Origin: Roseimaritima sediminicola | GTDB taxonomy: Bacteria; Planctomycetota; Planctomycetia; Pirellulales; Pirellulaceae | Assembly: GCF_009618275.1 (NCBI RefSeq) | Contig: NZ_WIAD01000008.1 | Location: 1-64,000, forward strand | Direction: 5' to 3' | Length of the DNA: 64,000 nucleotides | In this document: positions 1-6,454 of the stretch, piece by piece | How the letters are laid out: each line of letters starts with the position of its first letter | Numbering within the stretch: position 1 is the stretch's first letter | The notes under the pieces: model-generated | The model's database searches: none | The model's input: only the letters and a program-made list of their open reading frames with translations | What the model was told of the DNA's origin: nothing | Position numbers and translations under genes: made by a program

Positions 1-26
1 AGGCCCTCCCCGGGCCTAAGAGCCCG

Positions 27-92
27 ACCCTCCCGCTGCGCGGGAGGGTGTTGTCGCGGGGGTTCACCGAAAGATTCATGCCGACGTGCTTA
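27..92 (+). repeat. 66-nt hairpin repeat, copy 1
   Basis: This begins with a perfect palindrome (ACCCTCCCGC, TGC loop, GCGGGAGGGT) and continues into a conserved tail ending GCCGACGTGCTTA. The same 66 nt occurs inverted at 39623-39688 with one mismatch, and the tail end recurs at 35708-35732. This copy lies in the region 3' of the minus-strand gene that ends at 171. A transcription terminator or REP-like mobile palindrome is possible. The bases from 1 to 26 show only another small GC-rich palindrome. Confidence 0.8.
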
Positions 93-170
93 GAACGCCA
101 TGGATTCTTTCTTTGTGGTAGTTGGAGTTGCGTAGGTAGCTGGTGTTGGTCGGGGGATTGCAATCCTCCC

Positions 171-1229
171 TCAGTATGGCGGAGCGAGCCGGCGGAAACC
201 GTGAAAGAGGACGACGAGCAGGAAGAGCAGATTGCGAAGTAGCACGCCGAGCGGATTGATGGAGGGAGATTTCGTGACGGTGGTCGATTCTCCAGCGATC
301 GTGTCGGCCAATGATTCGCTGAGTGAACGCATCCATGTTACGCTGCGAGGCCATTCCCACAGGCCATTCACCCACTCTTTGGGAACTCCCTCACCACCGA
401 CGCCAGCGCCAACGATGCCGCCGACGATCGCGGCGGTCGTGTCGGCGTCGCCTCCACAGCAAATGATTGCGGTCACGGCTTGGCGGAAGTCGCTCGGGTG
501 TGACAGCCAAGCGTGGATCGCGACTGGAACAGTGTGGTAGGTGTATCCGGTGACGCCTTTGTCCAGCCCCAAGCCTTGAGCAAAATCAAGTGTGGATTCA
601 CCAGCCTGGACGCTCTGGATCGCTTTGCGAAGCAGATCCATTAACTCGACTCCATCGTCGCCGACTGCATCGACAACTTGATCGAGCCAAAGGTTCGCAT
701 CGATGGTTTCGTGATCCCGCGCGTGCTTCGCTGCCAACGCCACAGCAATCGCTCCGTACTCCGCTTTCGGATCACGGTGCGTCAGCCGTGAGGAGGCTCG
801 CACCATTTCAAGCATCAGCCCCACGTCGTCAAACACCGCACCAAATATCGCCGCTCGCATCGCTGGGCCGTTGCCTGCGGAGAAGACGCCTGCGTTGGCG
901 GGCCTCGCTCCCAACCAGAGTTTGATGCCGGCACGAGCGGTCGCTTTGCCAACACCCGCCGGCAGCGCCAAGATCCACCACCGCAACCGATTCGCGAAAC
1001 GTTTGGTAAAGACGTCAACGTCGCCGCGAGCTTCGATCAACGACTGGGCCACCATGCAGGTGTGCTCGGTGTCGTCGGAGATCATGCCGCGCCCCATCAG
1101 GAACCGATAGCGATCGGGAGGCCCTAGTAGCCGAGGTGCTCTTTGCGGTGAGACGCCTTCGTAGGGTAAGCCGAGAGCATCGCCCACGGCGGTTCCCAAG
1201 ATGCATCCGATGATGGCGTCGCGTTTCAC
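171..1229 (-). CDS. ADP-ribosylglycohydrolase family protein (DraG/ARH-like) with C-terminal membrane segment
   Basis: Predicted Mg2+-dependent hydrolase that removes ADP-ribose from protein, nucleic acid or small-molecule acceptors. The 352-residue protein opens with the family signature GCILGTAVGDALGLP, has the metal-binding SDDTEHT near residue 52, and the C-terminal CGGDADTTAAIVGG (about residues 258-271). The last 30 residues contain a hydrophobic stretch (VLLRNLLFLLVVLFHGF), so it may be tail-anchored, which is not typical of DraG. The start is GTG at 1229 with GGAG about 8 nt upstream. It is the last gene of the kptA-macro-macro-draG run, 39 nt after the preceding stop. The family is secure; the true substrate is unknown. 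The cassette context suggests an ADP-ribosylated RNA end, ADP-ribose phosphate or O-acyl-ADP-ribose, which is inference. Confidence 0.9.
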   Translation of the reverse strand: MKRDAIIGCILGTAVGDALGLPYEGVSPQRAPRLLGPPDRYRFLMGRGMISDDTEHTCMVAQSLIEARGDVDVFTKRFANRLRWWILALPAGVGKATARAGIKLWLGARPANAGVFSAGNGPAMRAAIFGAVFDDVGLMLEMVRASSRLTHRDPKAEYGAIAVALAAKHARDHETIDANLWLDQVVDAVGDDGVELMDLLRKAIQSVQAGESTLDFAQGLGLDKGVTGYTYHTVPVAIHAWLSHPSDFRQAVTAIICCGGDADTTAAIVGGIVGAGVGGEGVPKEWVNGLWEWPRSVTWMRSLSESLADTIAGESTTVTKSPSINPLGVLLRNLLFLLVVLFHGFRRLAPPY

Positions 1230-1268
1230 TAAATCTTCTCCAGGACAGATCGTTGCGCTCGATTGAAT

Positions 1269-1796
1269 TCAACTCCGGGACGGGTGGCCTGTAACAAAAA
1301 TCGTTTTGGACAGATCGGCTCGGTGTTCTTCTGAACGGACCACCACAGTCAACGAAAGTGGATCGAAGCGAGGATCGTTGGTCAGCGGTACAACAGCCGT
1401 TCCGAAATCAGGGATCGACATGGGGCCATAGCCGGTGGCGAGCGTTGGTGATGAAATCGACTTAGCACCGAGCTGAACCGCCATCGCCAGAGCGTTGCGG
1501 ATGGTTTGGCGGACCAGCTCAATCGACGAGTCATAGAAGGGATCAATCGCGACCGCGTGCAAGATGCACTCAAATGGTAGATTTCCCGGTTGGCTTCGCA
1601 CTACCGTTCCGGCGGGCACTGCTGAAACGCCCCGACTCCTAAGGTACGAATGAAGTTCCTCCTGAATCGAAGGCCCGACCGCCGCGAGGATTGCTCCGTT
1701 CACGCCTCCCGATAGATTGAGCCAAGGGTTCGCTGTGGAAATCAAAACATCCGCGGCGAATTCCAAAACATCACCGACCTGAATGTTGATGTGCAT
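1269..1796 (-). CDS. Macro-domain protein (ADP-ribose binding/hydrolysis), first type
   Basis: A 175-residue single macro domain. It starts with a beta strand and GDVLEFAADVLISTANP, followed by the phosphate-binding NLSGGVNGAIL (residues about 27-38), and has a second loop near LATGYGPMSIP. Macro domains bind ADP-ribose and many cleave ADP-ribose esters or ADP-ribose-1''-phosphate. The sequence is well diverged from its neighbour at 1817-2290, so this is not a recent tandem duplication. ATG start at 1796, 20 nt after the upstream macro gene's stop. The final 15 residues (ending HPSRS) look like a short tail. Catalysis versus binding only cannot be decided from the sequence. Confidence 0.85.
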   Translation of the reverse strand: MHINIQVGDVLEFAADVLISTANPWLNLSGGVNGAILAAVGPSIQEELHSYLRSRGVSAVPAGTVVRSQPGNLPFECILHAVAIDPFYDSSIELVRQTIRNALAMAVQLGAKSISSPTLATGYGPMSIPDFGTAVVPLTNDPRFDPLSLTVVVRSEEHRADLSKTIFVTGHPSRS

Positions 1797-1816
1797 TTGA
1801 CGATCAGCTCCCCTGT

Positions 1817-2290
1817 TTACGTTTTTTCAAATTGCACGATGGCGATTCGACCTCGAAAGCTGACTTTTGCAAGTTCATCCTTCATCATATCGAGAACCGC
1901 GTCAGCCGACCCGCCCCCCGTGCCTGCACCAATCAGCGGCAGTGCGATGGAGTCGAACCCGCATTCCTCGGCCAATGCTAAGGCGTTGCGGCATGAATCA
2001 CGAATTGATTTTTCACTTGAACGCCACAACATGCTGATGCCGGCCACGTGAATGATCCCTTTGAACGGCAGTTTCCCCGCACCGGTGAATACGGCTCCGC
2101 CAAGCGGGATCGGCCCGTGCTTTGCAAGCTGGCGAAACGGAGCGTACCCGCCGCGCCGCTTGATCGCCCCTGAAACTCCCTGTGGTAGTAACAACCACCA
2201 AGGAATGATGTTGCGATTCCAAGCGTTGACGATTACATCAACGTCTTGATCGAGAAGATCTCCTTTGACGACCTCCAAATTGCTCGCCAA
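1817..2290 (-). CDS. Macro-domain protein (ADP-ribose processing), second type
   Basis: A 157-residue macro domain. It has GDLLDQDVDVIVNAWNRN at the N-terminus, QGVSGAIKRRGG as the substrate loop and PLIGAGTGGGSADAVLDM as the C-terminal phosphate loop. The start is TTG at 2290: GAGGT lies 6 nt upstream, and that ribosome binding site is made from the last codons and TAA stop of kptA (stop at 2295-2297), so translation is probably coupled. Its product could act on ADP-ribose 1'',2''-cyclic phosphate or the 1''-phosphate released by KptA chemistry. That link is inference from known Appr-1''-phosphatase activity of some macro domains. Confidence 0.85.
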   Translation of the reverse strand: MASNLEVVKGDLLDQDVDVIVNAWNRNIIPWWLLLPQGVSGAIKRRGGYAPFRQLAKHGPIPLGGAVFTGAGKLPFKGIIHVAGISMLWRSSEKSIRDSCRNALALAEECGFDSIALPLIGAGTGGGSADAVLDMMKDELAKVSFRGRIAIVQFEKT

Positions 2291-2294
2291 AGAA

Positions 2295-2849
2295 TTACCT
2301 CGGAAAAGTCAAGTAGTTTGTCGGCACTGCATCGACCAGCCAAACACCATTGGCCGACAAATAAAACTGGTGTCGGTCTTGATGCATGGCCCCAGCGTCG
2401 ATACGGAGGATAACGGGTTTGCCTCGCCGCGAACCTACCTTGGTTGCCGTCGCTTCATCGGCTGACAGATGCACGTGATTGCGAGACCGCTTCTTCAGGC
2501 CACTGGCTCGAATGCTTTCAACAAATGCTGCAACCGTTCCGTGGTAGAGTGATTCAGGTGGATTCTGCTCCTCGAGTTTTAAATCGACGCCCGCAACCGA
2601 ATGACCTTGGCTGGCGCGAATGCGGAGGCCATCGTCGCTCAGTGCAAACCGCTTCTTGTCGTTCGTCGCGACGACTTCGTGGAGCACTTCGAGTGTCAGC
2701 CTCGTGCCACGCTCATTTGCTGCCGCGATGAGTGCGTTGATGTCAAGCCAACCCTCCGCATCGAGCGTCATGCCGATGGCTTCAGGTTGATGCCTGAGAA
2801 TGAGACTGAGGAATTTGCTCGTCGAAATGAGTGTTTGGTCGGTTTTCAT
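2295..2849 (-). CDS. kptA: RNA 2'-phosphotransferase (KptA/Tpt1 family)
   Basis: NAD+-dependent enzyme that transfers an RNA 2'-phosphate to ADP-ribose, releasing nicotinamide and ADP-ribose cyclic phosphate. 184 residues, normal for the family. It carries the N-terminal winged-helix signature SKFLSLILRHQPEAIGMTLD and the ADP-ribosyltransferase half with LYHGTVAAFVESIRASGL, HVHLSADEATATKVG and RRGKPVILRIDA, which hold the conserved His/Arg residues. I chose ATG at 2849; the frame is open for 19 more codons upstream but the homology begins here. First gene of the four-gene ADP-ribose cassette. No RNA ligase (RtcB, Trl1) or other source of 2'-phosphates is visible nearby, so its physiological substrate is open. 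Confidence 0.92.
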   Translation of the reverse strand: MKTDQTLISTSKFLSLILRHQPEAIGMTLDAEGWLDINALIAAANERGTRLTLEVLHEVVATNDKKRFALSDDGLRIRASQGHSVAGVDLKLEEQNPPESLYHGTVAAFVESIRASGLKKRSRNHVHLSADEATATKVGSRRGKPVILRIDAGAMHQDRHQFYLSANGVWLVDAVPTNYLTFPR

Positions 2850-2916
2850 TATGGCAATGTAGTGGATGAGGGCACGAATCCAAAGCTGCGGGACTCGTTG
2901 CCTCATCCACTACCAG

Positions 2917-2954
2917 CAAAATACGCCCGCGACGGGTGACTCCGCCGCGGGCGT
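2917..2954 (-). terminator. Rho-independent terminator of the slipin gene
   Basis: On the minus strand the 9-bp stem ACGCCCGCG / CGCGGGCGT is followed by ATTTTG. It sits 8 nt past the stop of the SPFH gene and upstream of kptA, so the SPFH gene and the ADP-ribose cassette are probably separate transcription units. Confidence 0.65.
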
Positions 2955-2961
2955 TTATGGT

Positions 2962-4062
2962 TTACAGCAGGTTCACGACGCGATCGGCCAGGCCCTTCTC
3001 GCCGAGCACGATGTTCATGTTGCCGCTGGTGGCGATCGTTTGCAGGACTTCCAGCTCCCGCAGTCGCATCAGCGTGGGGTTGTCGGCCAGCAGCTTCGCC
3101 GTGTTGGCTTGGCTGCGCATCGCAGCGGTTTCCTCACGGCGTGAGATCAAGTTGGCCTCGGCCGCTTTCTTGGCCTCGGTCACCTTGTTCATTAAGTCCT
3201 TCATGTCGCCAGGAAGGATCACGTCGCGAATACCTACCGAGACAACTTCCAAGCCGAGCACGGTGGCGCGATCGCGGACGCTGGCCTCGAGTTCCTCGAT
3301 CAGATCGTCCTTCGCGCCAAGGAACCCGTCGAGTTCGCGTGCGCCAACCGCAGATCGCAACGCGAGCTGCGTCTCTCGGTACAGCGACTGACGAGCGTCC
3401 GTCGAGGCGCTCACGGCGCGACGAGCATCCTTCACCACGTAAGTGATGATCGCGTTGATGCGCAGCGTTACCTTGTCGGCGGTGAAGATCTCTTGACCGC
3501 TCACGTCGATTTGCGACTCGCGCATGTCGAGTTCCACGACCCGCACATCGGCCGCCTCCTTCCAGAAGGCGTACAGACCCGGTGACAGTTCGTCGACATA
3601 GCGACCATCCAGAAACAAGACGCCAACGTGGTCGCGATCGACCTTGCAAACGTCGAGCCAACGAGTCGCGTCGTTCCCGCGAACAATGGATGCGAGATCC
3701 TGGTGCTCGAAACGAACGGTTTCGATCTCGACGACTTCGAGGCGAACATCACGCACGCCAATCCAGTAGGCGTACAGTCCCGGGCCAAGCACGCGGCTGA
3801 ATCGACCATCGATCCACACCAACGCTCGCTGGTGGTCCTGCAAGTCGATGACCTCAGCCTTGCCGGCCAACGCACCCGACTTCACAATCACGTCAAGTTG
3901 CTCGTCGACCAGCCACGGATCTCGCTTGCTGGCGATACGAACCTCGATCTTGCCGAAACGGGTGAATACGAAGTGCGTTCCCGGACCGAGCAGACCCACG
4001 AATTCGCCGTCTCGGAATCGCAGCCCGACTTCGTAGCTGCGGATGTGAATCTTCTTGAACAT
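2962..4062 (-). CDS. SPFH/band-7 domain protein (slipin-like)
   Basis: 366 residues. The C-terminal two-thirds is a band-7/SPFH domain (KVTLRINAIITYVVKDARRAV, then the helical QLALRSAVGARELDGFLG and the ATVLGLEVVSVGIRDVILPG strand), ending in a coiled AEANLISRREETAAMRSQAN helix. SPFH proteins form membrane-associated oligomeric scaffolds that regulate proteases or lipid domains. There is no N-terminal transmembrane helix. Instead the first 170 residues hold three versions of a short beta unit: VGLRFRDGEFVGLLGPGTHF, ALVWIDGRFSRVLGPGLYAY and VGVLFLDGRYVDELSPGLYA. ATG start at 4062. It is upstream of and co-oriented with the ADP-ribose cassette, but a terminator lies between them. Confidence 0.85.
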   Translation of the reverse strand: MFKKIHIRSYEVGLRFRDGEFVGLLGPGTHFVFTRFGKIEVRIASKRDPWLVDEQLDVIVKSGALAGKAEVIDLQDHQRALVWIDGRFSRVLGPGLYAYWIGVRDVRLEVVEIETVRFEHQDLASIVRGNDATRWLDVCKVDRDHVGVLFLDGRYVDELSPGLYAFWKEAADVRVVELDMRESQIDVSGQEIFTADKVTLRINAIITYVVKDARRAVSASTDARQSLYRETQLALRSAVGARELDGFLGAKDDLIEELEASVRDRATVLGLEVVSVGIRDVILPGDMKDLMNKVTEAKKAAEANLISRREETAAMRSQANTAKLLADNPTLMRLRELEVLQTIATSGNMNIVLGEKGLADRVVNLL

Positions 4063-4067
4063 GATAC

Positions 4068-4130
4068 GTGGCGTAGGCTTCTAGCCTGCGTGAAGACAAG
4101 GGAAAATGACAGGCTGGAAGCCTATCCCAC
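4068..4130 (-). repeat. CATAGGC-type hairpin repeat, inverted pair
   Basis: Two copies of the dispersed repeat face each other (TAGGCTTCTAGCCT on plus, TAGGCTTCCAGCCT on minus) around a 16-nt spacer, giving a large palindrome. The minus-strand copy begins a few bases after the stop of the small ORF at 4142-4435. Confidence 0.75.
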
Positions 4131-4141
4131 GGAGAAGGAGG

Positions 4142-4435
4142 CTATTGGGCAATCGATTGTTCGCTGAATCCCACGAAACCATCGCGGAAGTTGGCTCTGA
4201 ACCATCGAGCGTGATCGGCATCCGCTGAATTGGAACCCTTCGGCTGGCCGTGCGGCCACGCCAAAACGTTCGTTTTCAGTTTCGTCCGATACTGCTGGAT
4301 GATTCGTCTGCCGACCTGCAGGGCGAAGTCATCGTGTTGCCGCTGGAACCACCGCGTGGATTCGTTGCCTGATCCACTGCCGCGATCGTTCTTGCGGCTG
4401 ATTCGGCGTAGCAATCGACTGCCCGCCAGCTTCAT
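4142..4435 (-). CDS. Hypothetical 97-aa basic protein
   Basis: An ORF of 97 codons starting ATG at 4435 and ending TAG at 4142. The residues include RWFQRQHDDFALQVGRRIIQ, which reads like a real amphipathic helix, and codon choice resembles neighbouring genes. No family recognised and no clear ribosome binding site. A repeat of the kind that lies 3' of other genes here starts right after its stop in sense orientation, which slightly supports it being real. It could be a chance ORF. Confidence 0.35.
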   Translation of the reverse strand: MKLAGSRLLRRISRKNDRGSGSGNESTRWFQRQHDDFALQVGRRIIQQYRTKLKTNVLAWPHGQPKGSNSADADHARWFRANFRDGFVGFSEQSIAQ

Positions 4436-4483
4436 GGTGGACGCTTTCGCGCCCGGGAGCTTTGACTTTGCAGTCGAAGCGTT

Positions 4484-4556
4484 GGTGCGTGACGGGATTC
4501 GAACCCGTGACAGTCAGGTTAACAGCCTGATGCTCTATCCACTGAGCTACTTCCGC
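4484..4556 (-). tRNA. tRNA-Asn(GTT)-like gene with unpaired acceptor stem
   Basis: Minus-strand cloverleaf: TAGCTC...GAGC D arm, TCAGG-CTGTTAA-CCTGA anticodon arm with GTT (Asn), and ACGGG-TTCGAAT-CCCGT T arm. The acceptor strands are GCGGAAG (5') and CACGCAC (3'): only 3 of 7 positions pair. The 5' half reads like a Gly/Arg-type tRNA and the 3' half demands GTGCGTG. Either a chimeric/decayed tRNA or a sequence variant; it is unlikely to be charged as it stands. CCA is not encoded. Confidence 0.6.
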
Positions 4557-4708
4557 CGGTGTTCGTTTTAGAACCTGTCCACGGAACACGGGCCAGCGAA
4601 CGCCCGAAGGCGTGAAAGCCCGCGCCGCCAGAACCCCACCGGCCGATCGCAGAGAGATAGAGTCATCTTGGCTTCGTTGGGTTCGCAGTTTCGTCAGCGC
4701 AAAAGAAA

Positions 4709-4738
4709 CGCACGCACCGGGGTTCTCTGGTGCGTGCG
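4709..4738 (-). terminator. Terminator hairpin downstream of the LexA-HTH/ORF3 fusion gene
   Basis: CGCACGCACC and GGTGCGTGCG form a 10-bp stem with a 10-nt loop. Read on the minus strand it is followed by TTTCTTTT. It lies about 140 nt past the stop of the gene at 4877. The rest of 4557-4876 shows nothing else I can support. Confidence 0.55.
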
Positions 4739-4876
4739 GTTGAAAGACTGATTCATCAGGCAACGATTCCATGATGACAACTGAACTTCTGGAAGGATAC
4801 ACCCAACGCATCGATACGCTGCCAAGGGTGACCAGGCTGCGGTTGCCCAGCCGCCGCAAGGAAGCGGGGCGACGTG

Positions 4877-5779
4877 TCACCAAGACGGCAACTTGATTTG
4901 CATGGCGGCAGTCGCTTCGTCTTTGTCGAACTCAGCGGGATCAAAATCTCCATACCACTCGAGCTTCTCTTCGTGTTCTGGATGCTCAGGGTTGTTCACC
5001 GCTTGGACAAACTCATAGAAGCCCCAAAGGCCGCCAACGTCCTCTGGCGGGCACGCTCGTCTGCCGCCGGTGCAACGCGGGTAGCTAGCGCCGTCCGCTG
5101 GCCTGGTTATCTTTTCGAGAACCACGTTGTGCTCCCACCCGTCGCCGAAGTCGTACTCGTACCGCAGTTTGAGTTTGGTGCCATGTTGGGAGACCAGCTT
5201 GGCCACTGTGATGCCATCGTAGGACTCAACCCAGTCCGGGTCAGAGTCAGCACCACGCGAATCCATGTAGTACTGCTCGCCGATACGAAACTGGTGCAGG
5301 TGTGAATTGGTCCATCCCATCGCGGTTTGAATCAGCTGGTGCAACCTTGCCAAGCTGACATCTCTGGTCTCGATGCGTCGCCAAATGGGCGGTTTGGATC
5401 CGACCAGCGTTATCTTGAAAACGTAAAGATCCGTGCTCCGCTGGTTGGAACGTGCAACCGATCTGGCCAAACGGGTCGAACGTGCCGAGCGACGTTGCGA
5501 CCGCGTGCTCACCCACCTCGTCTCGACGCGAGTGATCGTTCCACCCGACCATTGGGGAATCGTGGATTCGTCGGCCAAGATTTTGATCGAACGGGCAACA
5601 CCCCGCTCGCGATGGATCAACGCCTTGCGCTGCAGCGTCTTGAGCATCTGATGTACCGATGGCGCAGACACACCGATCGCTTTGGCGATCTCTGATTCCG
5701 CTGGCGGCAATCCGAAGCCAACGGTGTAGGCATGGATGTAGGAAAGGTATTTGCCTTGCGTCGGTGTGAAATCAGGCAT
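4877..5779 (-). CDS. LexA-type HTH fused to a pRiA4b ORF-3-like domain
   Basis: 300 residues in two parts. Residues 1-70 are a LexA-like winged helix (FTPTQGKYLSYIHAYTVGFG, then IGVSAPSVHQMLKTLQRKAL). After an Arg/Ser-rich linker (about 80-112), residues 113-300 match the plasmid pRiA4b ORF-3 family: VFKITLVGSKPPIWRRIETR, LHQLIQTAMGWTNSHLHQF, YEYDFGDGWEHNVVLE and the Cys pair PRCTGGRRACPPEDVGG. The LexA self-cleavage domain (Ser/Lys) is absent, so it is not an SOS repressor of the usual type. ATG at 5779 with AGGA about 9 nt upstream. The ORF-3 family has no established function; a DNA-binding regulator with an unknown ligand domain is inference. Confidence 0.85.
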   Translation of the reverse strand: MPDFTPTQGKYLSYIHAYTVGFGLPPAESEIAKAIGVSAPSVHQMLKTLQRKALIHRERGVARSIKILADESTIPQWSGGTITRVETRWVSTRSQRRSARSTRLARSVARSNQRSTDLYVFKITLVGSKPPIWRRIETRDVSLARLHQLIQTAMGWTNSHLHQFRIGEQYYMDSRGADSDPDWVESYDGITVAKLVSQHGTKLKLRYEYDFGDGWEHNVVLEKITRPADGASYPRCTGGRRACPPEDVGGLWGFYEFVQAVNNPEHPEHEEKLEWYGDFDPAEFDKDEATAAMQIKLPSW

Positions 5780-5891
5780 GGTTCATTGTCCTGGGCAGCA
5801 AAGAGTCCTGCATGTCGGCAATTGTCAAACCCTAGCGGGGACAAGCCACAAGCACAGCGACGGAAGTGTATCCGAGAGCAGGGGATAACAC

Positions 5892-5932
5892 AAAAAAAGC
5901 CGACGTCGGTCTCGAAGACCAACGTCGGCTTT
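5892..5932 (-). terminator. Rho-independent terminator after tRNA-fMet
   Basis: A near-perfect 17-bp stem (AAAGCCGACGT on one side, ACGTCGGCTTT on the other, one mismatch) with a 3-4 nt loop, followed on the minus strand by T7. It lies about 50 nt downstream of the tRNA-fMet 3' end. Confidence 0.8.
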
Positions 5933-5946
5933 GGATTTTGCCGCGG

Positions 5947-5973
5947 ATGACAGGCGGGATGCCTATCCCACAG
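5947..5973 (-). repeat. Degenerate CATAGGC-type repeat after tRNA-fMet
   Basis: On the minus strand GTGGGATAGGCATCCCGCCT follows the tRNA 3' end by about 7 nt. It keeps the repeat's layout but the stem is altered (AGGC-ATCCC-GCCT). Confidence 0.55.
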
Positions 5974-5978
5974 AGAAG

Positions 5979-6052
<74 letters not shown>

Positions 6053-6237
6053 GCGTTGAACGTGCTGCTCTCGTCAGCACTGCAGGAACTATCTCTTGTT
6101 CGTCCGGGTTTGTCAACCGCATCGAGCGCGGCTGGCATTTTTTTCTTGATCGCCCGCCGATGGCGGCCGCGCACACCGCGTTTTCCCTGCTTTCCGCAGC
6201 ACCGGTGCCGCTTTACCGAGCTTTCAAAGCCGGGAAT

Positions 6238-6267
6238 TTTACTTATTCGCTTGCCGTTCCCTATACT
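6238..6267 (+). promoter_or_regulatory. Candidate promoter for the alpha/alpha-toroid protein gene
   Basis: TTTACT (6238-6243) and TATACT (6262-6267) with an 18-nt spacer, about 190 nt before the chosen start. Sequence match only. Confidence 0.35.
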
Positions 6268-6356
6268 AGAACAAGTGTTCCTCGCCCGTCCTCGCGGTCG
6301 ATCCGTCGGTCGAGGCGGCCGGGGGGGCGCTGTCGGCTGAGAAAGCTGAACTGCTT

Positions 6357-6416
6357 TGTGTTGGCTGGAACGGCTGGGTTGTGTTGGCTGGAACGGCTGG
6401 GTTGTGTTGGCTGGAA
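6357..6416 (+). repeat. 23-bp tandem repeat upstream of the toroid gene
   Basis: Two exact units (TGTGTTGGCTGGAACGGCTG plus GGT) and 14 bases of a third lie in the untranslated leader. The frame is open through it, which is why a longer ORF is possible, but the product would be low-complexity. Confidence 0.8.
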
Positions 6417-6454
6417 GGGCCGCTTTTCTTTTTGTTGCTTCGGAGGCCGCAGTT

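Noticed and set aside
171-2849. Toxin-antitoxin DarT-DarG-type module
   Set aside because: No DarT-like DNA ADP-ribosyltransferase is present; KptA is the only transferase fold and the macro genes are two separate small proteins.
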